64,000 nt of DNA from 20CM-2-65-7 sp963830455 (GCA_963830455.1 CAWHMT010000004.1:62001-126000); one strand, 5' to 3'; counted from the stretch's first letter, positions 7,962 through 17,711 are shown. Numbers and translations are program-made. Notes: generated from the sequence alone by a model not told the origin.

Positions 7962-8498
7962 TCAATGGAACGTCACACCAAGCGCGAAATGATAGAAGTT
8001 CTGGCTGAAGCCGTCCGTGGGGTGACCGTAGACCCACTGCAGGTTCGGCACGATGGAGATGTTCGTGCCCACGCGCAGGTCATATCCGGCACCGAGCGTA
8101 AATCCTGGACCCGTCTCGCCAGCACTGAGGCCGCTGCCGCTAATCTCGACGCGCGACAACCCCACACCGCCATTGAGGAATAACCCGCCGGCCGGCTTGG
8201 GATAGTAATACGCGTTGAAGGTGAGGTTCCCAGCGGTCAGCGTCTCGCCGCTTTCTGACTTGCTCCACGCGACTGTTTCACCGCCGAGCAGCAGGTGAGG
8301 ACTCACCGTTCCGCCCAGCTTGATGTAACCGGTGTAAGAGGATGTGTTATCGCAGTCGGTGCAGGAATACGTACCGTAGCCAAAGCCGAAGCCGATCCAG
8401 AACCCTTTTCGTGTTTGTGGCTTTTGCGCCGACGCCGCCGACGTGCCGAGCAGCAGCAGGACGGTCGCCATCGCAATGCCGCGCGAGATGTACCGCAT
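7962..8498 (-). CDS. Small outer-membrane beta-barrel protein
   Basis: A 178-residue exported protein. ATG at 8498 is chosen because it gives a clean signal peptide (MRYISRGIAMATVLLLLGTS, cleavage after SAASA) with GGGGGAA five bases upstream. The mature part has alternating hydrophobic strands, many Gly/Tyr/Thr residues (GFWIGFGFGYGTYSC, GGVGLSRVEISGSG, FTLGAGYDLRVG) and ends in LGVTFH, with a C-terminal aromatic zone as in OmpA/OmpW-like porins. One close Cys pair (CTDC) lies near residue 40. It is divergent from the OtsA fusion; function unknown. Confidence 0.75.
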   Translation of the reverse strand: MRYISRGIAMATVLLLLGTSAASAQKPQTRKGFWIGFGFGYGTYSCTDCDNTSSYTGYIKLGGTVSPHLLLGGETVAWSKSESGETLTAGNLTFNAYYYPKPAGGLFLNGGVGLSRVEISGSGLSAGETGPGFTLGAGYDLRVGTNISIVPNLQWVYGHPTDGFSQNFYHFALGVTFH

Positions 8499-8601
8499 TA
8501 GTTCCCCCGAGGGTAGGAGACCGGCCACAATATTTGAGATTTGCTCGCTGGATGCCAGCGAATCATGGAACTCGTTGAGATGCATGGGTATGTTGGAATC
8601 C
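8499..8601. promoter_or_regulatory. Divergent intergenic region, beta-barrel gene / OtsA fusion
   Basis: A 103-base gap that must hold both promoters. It contains a short perfect dyad CGCTGG-ATG-CCAGCG and the Shine-Dalgarno of the beta-barrel gene. No confident -35/-10 pair was found. Confidence 0.35.
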
Positions 8602-10907
8602 ATGCGTCTTTCACTCCGATTCGTCGTCCCGCTCCTCGTTGCCCTCGGCATCTTCGCCTATGCGGCGCTGCCCCTCGCGGACGGGCTGATGCTGCGCTGG
8701 TTCAGCCGCGATCTCGACATCCGCGCCAACTTCGTCGCTCATGCGGTCGAGGAGCCGCTCCAGGATCTGCTGCGGGCAGGAAACCGGCGGCGCATCCTAC
8801 AGTTCTTCACGCGGATCACACAGGACGAGCGGCTGCTGGCCGTGGGATTCTGCCCGGCGGACGGCAGCGAGCCGATCGCGACCCCCACATTCCCCAAAGA
8901 GGTGACGTGCGCCACGCTGGACCGGTTCGCGAATGCCAGCGGCGGGCTGCTACAGCCCCAGCAGGGGCCAGTCAAAGTGTCGGTGCGGCGGATCGCCGCC
9001 GAGCCTACCGCGCCGGTCGCGAATCTCGGCCGCCTTGTGCTCGTCCACGACATGAGCTTCATCGCCCGGCGCAGCCGCGAAACGCGCGAGTACCTCTTCC
9101 TCTTCTTCGTGGGTCTCGGGCTGGTCGTCGCCCTGATCACCGTATTCATCGCGCAGCTTTCCTGGCGCGGTTGGGTGCAGGGCCTGCAGGCGCTGCTGCG
9201 CGGCGAAGGGGCTGATTGTCCCGCCTGGACGGCCGGGTGTGCGCGGGTTTGCGAGCGCTCCGGCCGAGCTGCGTCCGATCGCGAAGGATCTACGCGCCCT
9301 GATCGACGATCTCGAGGCCAACCATCGCTCTCGCGACGAAGATCAGCTCGTGTGGACGCCGGACACGCTGCGCCAGATTCTGGATCGCGAGCTGCGCGGC
9401 CAGGAGGTGATCGTCGTCTCCAACCGAGAACCCTACATTCACGTACGGCCGGGCCACGAGATCGAGGTGCGCCGCCCCGCGAGCGGTCTGGTCACCGCGC
9501 TCGAGCCAATCATGCGCGCCTGCTCGGGTACCTGGATCGCGCACGGCGGTGGCAGCGCGGACCGCGACGTCGTGGACCGGCACGATCGCATCGCCGTGCC
9601 GCCGCCACCCGAGACGCCCGCCTATCAGCTGCGCCGAGTCTGGCTGACGCCCGAAGAAGAAGCGGGCTACTACTACGGTTTTGCCAACGAGGGCCTCTGG
9701 CCGCTGTGCCACATCGCCCATGTGCGCCCGATCTTCCGCACCAGCGACTGGGAGCAGTACGTCAAGGTCAACCGCAAGTTCGCGAGCACCGTGAAGCAGG
9801 AAGCGCAGTCGGACGATCCGATCGTGCTCGTACAGGATTATCACCTCGCGTTGCTACCGCGCATGATCAAAGAATTGCTGCCGGACGCGACGATCATCTC
9901 GTTCTGGCACATTCCCTGGCCGAACCCCGAAGCGTTCGCCATCTGCCCCTGGCGCGAGGAGCTGCTGGACGGCCTGCTCGGCAGTAACATCCTCGGCTTT
10001 CACACGCAATTCCACGTGAACAACTTCGTGGACACCGTGGACCGGCTGCTCGAGGCCCGCGTGGACCGGGAGATCTTCGCGGTGACCTATCGCGGGAAAC
10101 CGACGACGGTGCGGCGCTACCCGATCAGCGTCGAATGGCCGCCACCGGCCGAGGTGCTGGCAAAGCCGGTCGAGCAGTGCCGCACCGAGGTGCGCCAGCG
10201 CAACAACCTCCCGCCTGAGCATGCGCTCGGCGTCGGCGTCGAGCGGCTCGACTACACGAAGGGCATCGAGGAACGGTTCCGCGCGGTGGAGCGACTCATG
10301 GAGCTCGAGCCGCGCTGGATCGGGAAGTTCACGTTCATTCAAATCGCGGCGCCTTCACGCAGTCGCATCGAGGAGTATCGCGCGTATGAAGAAAGGGTGC
10401 GCGCGTTGGCGACCCGGATCAACCAGCGCTTCCCCGAGGCGCTGCATCCGCCGATCATCCTGAAGGTGGAGCACCACCAGCCCGATGAGATCTTCGAGTA
10501 CTATCGGGCCGCCGACATCTGCATGGTGACGAGCTTGCACGACGGCATGAACCTCGTCGCCAAGGAGTTCGTGTCGGCGCGCGATGACGAGCGCGGCGTC
10601 CTGATTCTCAGCCTGTTCACGGGCGCGGCACGCGAGTTGCCCGAAGCGCTGATCGTGAACCCGTACGACACCGACCAGTGCGCGGGCGCGCTGCAGCTGG
10701 GGCTGACGATGCGCAGCGCCGAGCAGCGCACGCGCATGCGCCTGATGCGCGGCCTGCTCCAGGACTTCAACGTGTTCCGCTGGGCCGGACGCATGTTGAT
10801 GGATGCGGCCGGCGATGCGCCGCCGCGGCCGCCTGCCCGACGTCGTCACCGTGCGCGGGACGGAGCGGAAGCTGGGATTGTTCGCCAGGCTAATGGGACG
10901 ACGGTGA
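8602..10907 (+). CDS. otsA: Membrane-sensor-fused trehalose-6-phosphate synthase (two frame breaks)
   Basis: Makes trehalose-6-phosphate from UDP-glucose and glucose-6-phosphate. The first ~205 residues form a two-helix sensor-like module (helix near 5-25, a ~145-residue extracytoplasmic domain, second helix near 165-190) fused to a GT20 domain. GT20 motifs include VIVVSNREPYIH, VLVQDYHLALLPRMI, ISFWHIPWPN, GVERLDYTKGIEERFRA and SLHDGMNLVAKEFV. The frame breaks at G4 9208-9211 (one extra base) and again near 10815-10830; beyond that the third frame gives a plausible end, KLGLFARLMGRR, with TGA at 10905-10907. The otsB GTG overlaps this stop. Sensor fusion is seen; what it senses is unknown. 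Confidence 0.85.
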
Positions 10908-11638
10908 GCGAGGCGCGCCGCCCCCCCCGGCGCCGCAGTGCGACTGGGCGTATTTCTTCGACATCGACGGCACGCTCGTCGATTTCGCCGACACGCCCAC
11001 CGCCGTGCACGTGAGCGACGACGTGCGCCGCCTGCTGGAACACCTCTACGAGTGCGCCGGCGGCGCGGTGGCGTTGATGAGCGGCCGGGCGATCAGCGAG
11101 GTCGATCGCCTGTTTCCCGACCGTGCGCATGCCGGTCGCGGGCCAGCACGGCGTGGAACGGCGCAACGCCGCCGGCGTGTACAGCCGGCACGCGCCGCCG
11201 ACCGAGCGCTTCGAGCAGGCGCGCCAGCACCTCCATGCCGCGATCGCCGGCAAGCCCGGGCTGCTGCTCGAGGACAAGGGCGTCTCGCTCGCGCTGCATT
11301 ACCGTCGCGTTCCCGAGCTGGCCGACTTCGTGCAGCGGACGATGCGGGAGGTCCTGCCGCAGTTCGACGGCCAATACAGCCTGCAGCTCGGCAAAAGCGT
11401 CGTCGAGATGAAGCCTGCGGGGAAGGACAAGGGACTCGCCGTGCTCGAGTTTCTGGAGGAGCCGCCATTCGCCGGCCGCACGCCCGTGTTCGTGGGAGAC
11501 GATGAGACCGATGAATATGGTTTTCACGTGGTCAACCGCGTCGGCGGGTACTCGATCAAGGTCGGCGCGGGTGTGACCGCGGCGCGGTGGCGCCTGCCCG
11601 ACGTGGAGGCGGTACGCCAGTGGCTTCGCTCGATCTAG
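10904..11638 (+). CDS. otsB: Trehalose-6-phosphate phosphatase (two frame breaks)
   Basis: HAD-superfamily phosphatase that dephosphorylates trehalose-6-phosphate. Motif I is YFFDIDGTLVDF, motif II lies in GAVALMSGRAISEVDRLF, and later blocks are MPVAGQHGVERR, SVVEMKPAGKDKGLAV and PVFVGDDETDEYGF. GTG at 10904 overlaps the otsA stop. The start and motif I are out of phase across the C8 run 10921-10928 (one base short), and motif II and the GQHG block are out of phase near 11120. The parts are collinear and complete otherwise, so sequencing error or a recent lesion is more likely than an old pseudogene. Confidence 0.85.
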
Positions 11639-13420
11639 CACTCATCGGGAACGGGACGATCGGCGCGCTCATCGATCCCGCGGGCGAGATCACGTGGGCC
11701 TGTTTCCCGCGCTTCGATGGCGATCCCATGTTCTGCTCCCTGCTCAAGCCCCCCCGCCCCCCGCGCGGGGGGCCGGACGACATCGGATTCTTCGCCGTCG
11801 AGCTGCTCGACTGTGCCACGACCGAGCAGCGCTACCTGCAAAACACACCAGTGGTGGTCACGCGCCTGACCGACGCCGCCGGCGGCGCTGTCGAAATCAC
11901 TGATTTCGCACCGCGCTTCGAGCACCACGGCCGGATCTTCTGTCCGATGATGCTGGTGCGGCGCGTGCAGCGCATCGCGGGACACCCCCGCATTCGCGTG
12001 CGCGCGCGGCCGGCGCAGAACTACGGCCAGCCGCTGACCGGCACGACCTCCGGCAGCAACCACATTCGCTACATCGGGAACGGCCTCGTGCTCCGGCTCA
12101 CCAGCGACGCACCCATCACCGCGGTCCTCGAGGAGAATCCGTTCTTCGTCGACGACGCCGTGACCCTCGTCCTGGGTCCGGACGAAACGCTCCAGGATCG
12201 CGCCGACGACGTCGGCCAGCGCTTCCTGTCCGAGACCATGGCGTACTGGCGCGAACTGGGTCCGCTCGCTCGCCATTCCGTTCGAGTGGCAGGATGCCGT
12301 GATCCGCGCGGCCATCACGTTGAAGCTGAACGTGTTCGAGGACACCGGCGCGATCATTGCGGCCGTCACGACCTCCATTCCCGAATCGGCGGACACCAGT
12401 CGGAACTGGGATTACCGCTATTGCTGGCTGCGCGACGCGTATTTCGTGGTGAACGCCCTGAACCGGCTCGGCGCGACGCAGACGATGGAGCGCTACCTGG
12501 GCTTCATTCGCAACGTCGTCGCCGACGGCACCGACCGGCCACTCGATCCCGTGTACACCGTCACAGGACACCGGCTGCCGCCCGAGCGCGTCGTGGAGTC
12601 GCTGCCCGGCTATCGCGGCATCGGCCCCGTGCGCGTGGGCAATCAGGCCTCCGAGCAGTCGCAGCACGACGTGTACGGCTCGTCTATCCTCGCCGCGACC
12701 CATGTCTTTTACGACCGCCGGCTGATCCGGCAGGGCGACGAAGCGCTGTTCCGGCGCCTCGAGCCGCTGGGGGAGCGTGCCTACCAGTTGTACGACAAGC
12801 CCGACGCCGGTTTGTGGGAGCTGCGCGGCAGCACGCACGTCCATACCTTCTCGGCCGTGATGTGCTGGGTGGGGTGCGAGCGCCTGGGTCGCATCGCCAC
12901 ACACCTCGGCCTCACCGACCGCGCCACGCACTGGTGCCAGCGCGCCACCGAGATGCACGAGGTGATTTCCCGCCGGGCCTGGAATGAAAAGCTGGGCACC
13001 TTCGTCGCCACGTTCGACGGCGACACCCTCGACGCCAGCCTGCTGCAGCTGAACGAGCTGTTCTTCGTCGCGGACGGCGACCCGCGCTTCGTCGCGACCG
13101 TGCGCGCTATCGGCAAGCAGCTCAGGCGGGGGGACTTCGTGTTTCGGTATACCACGCCGGACGATTTCGGCACTCCGTCGAACGCGTTTCTGGTCTGCTC
13201 GTTCTGGTACATCAACGCGCTTGCCGCGATCGGTGATCGAGATGAAGCCCGCAGGATCTTCGAGTACCTCCTGGCATGCCGCAACCGGCACGGCTTGCTG
13301 GCTGAGCACATCGATCCGAAGACGCGCGAGCAGTGGGGAAACTTCGTGCAGACGTACAGCATGGTGGGACTGGTCAGCTCGGCGATACGACTGTCACAGA
13401 GGTGGGACCAGGCTTTCTAA
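11620..13420 (+). CDS. GH15 glucoamylase/trehalase-like hydrolase (one frame break)
   Basis: Cytoplasmic GH15 (alpha/alpha)6 protein of about 600 residues; family members cleave terminal alpha-glucosides or trehalose. The N-terminal block LALIGNGTIGALIDPAGEI and the catalytic barrel (NWDYRYCWLRDAYFVVNAL, then SEQSQHDVYGSSILAA, then GLLAEHIDPKTREQWGNF) are visible. The frame breaks near 12258; removing one C restores YWREWVRSLAIPFEWQDAVI, the family's conserved block. GTG 11620 overlaps the end of otsB by 19 bases. The otsA-otsB-GH15 order suggests a trehalose cycle. Confidence 0.88.
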
Positions 13421-13486
13421 AAGCGGGGCAATGCAACGGCTAGGCCACAGACGCACCGCGGGCCCCAGTCATCAGTAAACGGGACT
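13421..13486 (+). repeat. Dispersed ~65 bp repeat, copy C1
   Basis: Starts right after the GH15 stop: ATGCAACGGCTAG, GCCACAGACGCACCGCGG, AACGGGAC. It points at copy C2, giving AACGGGAC...GTCCCGTT, an 8-bp stem between the convergent GH15 and TupA-like genes. Confidence 0.85.
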
Positions 13487-13500
13487 AGCCCCGCAACGAT

Positions 13501-13540
13501 TGTCCCGTTGACGTAGACTAGTCTTTGCATGTCCGCGCTT
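13501..13540 (-). repeat. Dispersed repeat, short copy C2 (middle missing)
   Basis: Read on the minus strand: GCGCGGACATGCAAAGACTAG followed within 5 bases by GTCAACGGGACA; the CAGACGCACCGCGG middle segment is absent. It lies 2 bases past the TupA-like gene stop. Confidence 0.75.
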
Positions 13541-13542
13541 TC

Positions 13543-14346
13543 CTACCATCGATCGACCTTTCCAGCATCCGGGATGAATAGTGGTTGACCGAATCTGGTC
13601 GTGCCGAATCTGCCCATGAGCTCCTGAGCTTCCGGCGATACAAAGAAATCGGCGAGCGCCCGCGCCGCCGGTCCGGCGTCCGGGACTTCCATGATGTGGT
13701 AGACGTTGTGGAACAGCGTGTCCCCTTCCACCAGCGGCACCAGCTCGAGCTTCGCTTGCCAGACGAGAAACGTCCCGCGATCGCTGATCGTGTACGCGTG
13801 CTTCTCGTCGGCCATCTGCAGTGTGGCCGCCATGCCCTGCCCCGCCTCGACGTACCACCCACCGGGCGGCGGCGGCTCGAGCCCGGCGAGTCTCCAAAGC
13901 TTCTGCTCGAAGATGTGGGTCCCCGAGCGATCGCCGCGCGAAACGAAGGGCGCGTGGGCGTCCGCCACCATGCGCAGCGCCGTCACGGGATCGTGCAGCC
14001 CCCGTAGTCTTGCCGGATCATTCGCAGGGCCGACAAACAAGAAATCATTGTGCATGACGATCCGCCGGCGCACGAAATTGCCCGAATCGACCTGGGCACG
14101 TTCGATCTCGGGCGCGTGCACGAGCACGATCTCTGCGTCGCCGCGCCGCGCCATCGCGATCGCCTGCCCGGTTCCGACCGCGACGACTTTGACCTTGTAG
14201 CCGGTTCGCTGCTCAAACAGGGGGAGCAGCGAGTCCAGAAGGCCGGTGTCGCGCGTGGACGTTGTAGTGGCGAGAAGAACGTCCTGGCGCCGGGATGGCG
14301 CAGCGCACGACAGGAGCAGCAGTCCCGTTAACCAGAGCCTGTTCAC
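13543..14346 (-). CDS. Tungstate/anion-binding lipoprotein, TupA-like
   Basis: A 267-residue periplasmic substrate-binding protein. It has a lipobox (TGLLLLSCAAPS, Cys at 14) and TupA signatures: LLATTTSTRDTGLLDSLLP, GTGQAIAMARRGDAEIVLVH and VMHNDFLFVGPANDPA. TupA proteins bind tungstate for an ABC importer. No permease or ATPase gene lies nearby, so this is an orphan binding protein. The GTG start at 14346 falls inside repeat copy D, and copies C1/C2 lie past its stop. Confidence 0.88.
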   Translation of the reverse strand: MNRLWLTGLLLLSCAAPSRRQDVLLATTTSTRDTGLLDSLLPLFEQRTGYKVKVVAVGTGQAIAMARRGDAEIVLVHAPEIERAQVDSGNFVRRRIVMHNDFLFVGPANDPARLRGLHDPVTALRMVADAHAPFVSRGDRSGTHIFEQKLWRLAGLEPPPPGGWYVEAGQGMAATLQMADEKHAYTISDRGTFLVWQAKLELVPLVEGDTLFHNVYHIMEVPDAGPAARALADFFVSPEAQELMGRFGTTRFGQPLFIPDAGKVDRW

Positions 14347-14386
14347 CGCTGTGCGTCTGCCTGCCTAGTTTTTGCACGTCCGCGCC
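14321..14386 (-). repeat. Dispersed ~65 bp repeat, copy D
   Basis: Minus strand: GCGCGGACGTGCAAAAACTAG, GCAGACGCACAGCGG, GTTAACGGGACT. It encodes both the last residues of the trehalase (ARTCKN, stop TAG) and the GTG start plus first codons of the TupA-like protein. Confidence 0.8.
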
Positions 14387-15994
14387 TGCACTGGCATGGC
14401 GCAGAGTGCAAGTACGACTCCGTTGGTCCACCCGAACCCATCCTGCGTCGGGTACTCTCCTCCGCCCGCCTTCCGGTTCGGATTGACGACGTCGTACTTC
14501 TCCATCATGCGCCCGGTCGCGCGATAGGTCCGCTGAATGAGATTGAGCCAGCGCGTGGCGGCCGTGTCGGCGAGATCATCGCGCCGATACCGCCGGACCC
14601 CTTCGATCGTGAGCCACTCGAGCGGCGGCCAGCCGTTGGGCGCATCCCACTGCTGCCCGGAGTTGAAGTTGGTCGTGACGAAACCGCCGGGCTTCAGGAA
14701 CTCCGCTTCGAGCCTGGCCGCGGTGCGCACGCCCTGGTCCGGGGTCGCGATGCCGAAGTAGAGTGGCGCCGCGGCGGCGAGCGACGGCCGATCGAGCACG
14801 CGCTCGCCCGAGCGCCAGCGGACATCGTAGAAGAACCCGCGCGTCGGGCTCGTACATCAGGTTTTGGATCGCCTGCTCGGCGCTCGTCCGCCAGCGGGTG
14901 AAGCGGCGCGCGACTTCCTCGTCCCCCGCTCCTTCTCGGAATGCCCGCAACGCCGCGATCACGCGCTCCGCATTATAAAGGAGGGAGTTGAGGTCAACGG
15001 GAAGAAGATCCGTGGTCTCGAGCGTGCGCAGGTCCTTGGGGTCGCGCATCCAGCGGCTCGAAAAGTCCCAGCCGCTCTCGGCGCTCGCCCGCACGTTGCG
15101 GTAGAAGCTCGCGCGCAGCGAATCGGGCAGCGTCATCCCGATTTCCACGTCGGGCCGGTACGATTCGGGCCGCGGCTCGTCCGAATCGTCCCAGTAGCGA
15201 TTGAGTACCACACCCTCCGGCATCCGCACTGCTCGGCGATAGAACTGACCCGGCTTCAGTTGGTCCCCTCCATCCATCCAGAAGGCATACTCCTTCTCCA
15301 ACGCGTCGAGATACGGGAGCGCCCGCGCCGTGTCGGTCGCGCTCGCGTACAGCGCCACCATCGCGGCGAAGTAGGGCGGCTGGCTGCGCGTCAGGTAGTA
15401 CGTTCGGTTGCCGTTGGGAATGTGGCCGAGCGTCCGGATCAGATGCGCGAAGTTGTCCAGCATATGCTTCACGAGGTCGGTGTGACCGCTCTTCACCAGA
15501 CCCTGCATCGTGAAATAACTGTCCCAGTAATAGATCTCGCGGAATCGGCCGCCCGGGACGACATAGGGACTAGGGAGAGGGATGAGGGACGATTGCAGGT
15601 CGGTCGTGTCGGGTGGTCTCGTCAACACCGGCCAGAGCGCGTTGACGTGCGCTACCATCCCCTGCGAGGCGACGGTGCGATACCCGTCGCCCGCTGGTTG
15701 GGGCAACACGAAGTTCTGCTCGACGAACGTGCGCAACACAAATCCGGGCGCGCGACGCGCGGAATCGTAGCGCGCCTGAATCGCGCCCGGCAGCGCGCGG
15801 GGCCGCGCGTCGACGAACTCTTTCGAATCGGAAAAGATCCCCGACAACTGCACGTCCGAGAACAGCGCGCCGATGTCGTGCGCAGGATCATAGGCTGCTG
15901 GCCTGGCCGATGGACGGTCTGCCGGCGTGCAGGCAAGGACAAAGCAAAGCGCGGAAATGCAAAGACTAGACGCAGCAGACGCACCGCGGTCCAC
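14365..15994 (-). CDS. treA: GH37 alpha,alpha-trehalase lipoprotein (one frame break)
   Basis: Hydrolyses trehalose to glucose, here exported. Both GH37 signatures are visible: VPGGRFREIYYWDSYFTMQG near residue 145 and QWDAPNGWPPLEW toward the C-terminus, plus HIPNGNRTYYLTRSQPP. The likely start is GTG 15994 within repeat copy E1, which supplies a lipoprotein signal peptide (SSLCISALCFVLAC); no later start would keep it. One base is missing near 14840, where the frame moves to GFFYDVRWRSGERVLDRP. The last residues and stop are encoded by repeat D. It sits downstream of an SGLT-type symporter, consistent with trehalose cleavage and glucose uptake. Confidence 0.88.
15566..15588 (+). other. G-quadruplex motif on the template strand of the trehalase gene
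   Basis: Four GGG runs with loops ACTA, AGA and ATGA. One of four related GGG-CTA-GGG-type stretches in this window. Confidence 0.6.
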
Positions 15995-16013
15995 GGTCCT
16001 GAGGTTACGGGAT
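15948..16013 (+). repeat. Dispersed ~65 bp repeat, copy E1
   Basis: GCGCGGAAATGCAAAGACTAG, GCAGACGCACCGCGG, GGTTACGGGA. It faces copy E2 one base away, making a ~135-base inverted repeat. Its minus strand encodes the trehalase start and signal peptide. Confidence 0.85.
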
Positions 16014-16014
16014 G

Positions 16015-16082
16015 GTCCCGTTGACCGATGACTGTGCGTCCGCCGCTGCGTCTGTGCACCTAGCCTTTGCATGTCCCCGCCT
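16015..16082 (-). repeat. Dispersed ~65 bp repeat, copy E2
   Basis: Minus strand: GGGGACATGCAAAGGCTAG, GCACAGACGCAGCGG, GTCATCGGTCAACGGGA. It lies between the SGLT symporter stop and the trehalase start; with E1 it can form a long hairpin. Confidence 0.85.
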
Positions 16083-16085
16083 TTG

Positions 16086-17711
16086 TCAGGCAAACACGAT
16101 CCACAGCACGCCAATGATGGCCACGAGTAGCACCGACAGCCCGATCTGGAACTTCCGATCGGCCGCGGTCTCGCCTTCCAGCAGAGCGGCGCCCCCTGGT
16201 CCGGCACGGACGTACGTGAGTCCCTCTGTCTTGTCAGCACTGGGCGGCGGCGTCGCCATGCTCACGACGAACAGCACGGCGGTGCAGATCACGAACAGCA
16301 ACACGGCGTAGTGGAGGAAATTGATCGTCGCGATCCAGTGCCAGAGCGTCCCCGACTCGAGGCCGCCGGTCGCCTTGTTCGTCAGCTCGAGGACGAGCCG
16401 CAGCACGCCGAGAACGAGCCCGGTGATGAGCGATGCCATCGCCCCGGTGCCGTTAAGGCGGCGGAAGAACAGGCCGAGGAGGAAGCAGGCGGCGATGGGC
16501 GGCGCGATGTACGCCTGCACGCTCTGCAAGTAGATGTAGATCTGCGACGAGACGAACTTCATCAGCGGAATCCAGGCCAGCCCAAGGAACACCATGACCC
16601 CGGCGGAAATGCGGCCCACGCGCACGAGCTGCTGCTCGCTCGCGCCGGGACGCATCTTCTTGTAGACATCCCAGGTCAGGAGCGTCGAACACGCGTTGAA
16701 CGCGGAGGCCAGGGAGCTCATCAGCGCCGCGAGCATGCCCGCGAGCACCAGGCCCTTGATGCCGTCCGGGAGCAGTCGCGTCACCAGCGTGGGATACGCG
16801 GAGTCAGGGTTGTTGCTGACATCGGAGAACAGCGCCATCGCGACGATGCCCGGCAGCACGAAGATGAAAACGGGGAGAATCTTCAGGTAACCCGCGAAGA
16901 TGGTTCCGGTGCGCGCCTGTTTGATGTTCTTGGCAGCGAGCACGCGTTGCACGATGTGTTGATCGGTACACCAATACCAAATTCCGAGAATCGGAGCTCC
17001 AAAGATGATTCCGGTCCATGGAAAGTCCGGATGACTCGACGGTTTCCACATCGAGAAGAAGCCCGCAGGGACTTTGGCCTCGAGCCCGGCGATGCCGCCG
17101 ACCCGCGACAGCCCGATTGCCATCAGGGTGATGGAGCCGAGAATCAGCACGATGGCCTGCAGCACCTCGGTGTAGACCACGGCGCGCAGTCCGCCGAAGA
17201 TCGTATACAGCCCGGTGATGACGATGAGGACAATGGCCGCCGTGTAGAAATTCCACCCCGTCACCGCGCGAATCACGACCCCGCCGGCATACAGCGTAAC
17301 GCTGATCTTCGTCAGGACGTAGCCAATGACTGACACCCAGGTGAAATAAGTCCGCGACGCCGAGTTGTACCGCTTTTCCAGGAACTCCGGCATCGTGTAG
17401 ACGCCGCTCTTCAGGTAAAAAGGAACGAAGAGCCAGCCGAGCAGCAGCAGGATGAGACAGGCGAGCCACTCGAAGTGCCCGACGGCGAGACCGCTGCCGG
17501 CGCCCGTGCCCGCCAGCCCCACGAGGTGCTCGCTCCCGATGTTGGACGCGAACAGGCTTGCGCCGACCGCGAACCACGCGACGTCGCGGCTCGCGAGGAA
17601 GTAGTCGGAGCTGACGGCCTTCTCTCTGCGCGCTGCCCACCACGCAATGCCGAACAGGATGAGGAAGTAGGCGGCGATGAACAGCAGATCGAAGAAGTGG
17701 AGATTGCTCAT
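16086..17711 (-). CDS. SGLT-type sodium:sugar symporter (SSS family)
   Basis: A 541-residue, roughly 14-helix inner-membrane symporter. SSS/SGLT features are visible: EHLVGLAGTGAGSGLAVGHF near 65-85, YTIFGGLRAVVYTEVLQ, and WYWCTDQHIVQRVLAAKN, the segment shared with sugar-transporting SGLTs. ATG at 17711 is chosen over the longer frame because it overlaps the stop of the upstream glycosidase (ATGA). Cotranscription with a secreted glycosidase and proximity to trehalase point to glucose or a glucoside as substrate, which is inferred. Confidence 0.92.
   Translation of the reverse strand: MSNLHFFDLLFIAAYFLILFGIAWWAARREKAVSSDYFLASRDVAWFAVGASLFASNIGSEHLVGLAGTGAGSGLAVGHFEWLACLILLLLGWLFVPFYLKSGVYTMPEFLEKRYNSASRTYFTWVSVIGYVLTKISVTLYAGGVVIRAVTGWNFYTAAIVLIVITGLYTIFGGLRAVVYTEVLQAIVLILGSITLMAIGLSRVGGIAGLEAKVPAGFFSMWKPSSHPDFPWTGIIFGAPILGIWYWCTDQHIVQRVLAAKNIKQARTGTIFAGYLKILPVFIFVLPGIVAMALFSDVSNNPDSAYPTLVTRLLPDGIKGLVLAGMLAALMSSLASAFNACSTLLTWDVYKKMRPGASEQQLVRVGRISAGVMVFLGLAWIPLMKFVSSQIYIYLQSVQAYIAPPIAACFLLGLFFRRLNGTGAMASLITGLVLGVLRLVLELTNKATGGLESGTLWHWIATINFLHYAVLLFVICTAVLFVVSMATPPPSADKTEGLTYVRAGPGGAALLEGETAADRKFQIGLSVLLVAIIGVLWIVFA

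Noticed and set aside
8443..8601. Upstream extension of the OtsA fusion in the same frame
   Set aside because: It runs antisense through the beta-barrel gene's signal peptide; ATG 8602 begins a clean membrane segment.
13421..16082. Integron: genes separated by structured repeats resembling attC sites
   Set aside because: No GTTRRRY/RYYYAAC core pairs were found in the repeats, orientation relative to genes is inconsistent, and no integrase gene is seen. A cassette-like mechanism of another kind is left open.
16311..17333. Plus-strand 340-codon frame within the SGLT symporter region
   Set aside because: Composition is highly charged and repetitive, mirroring transmembrane codons on the opposite strand.
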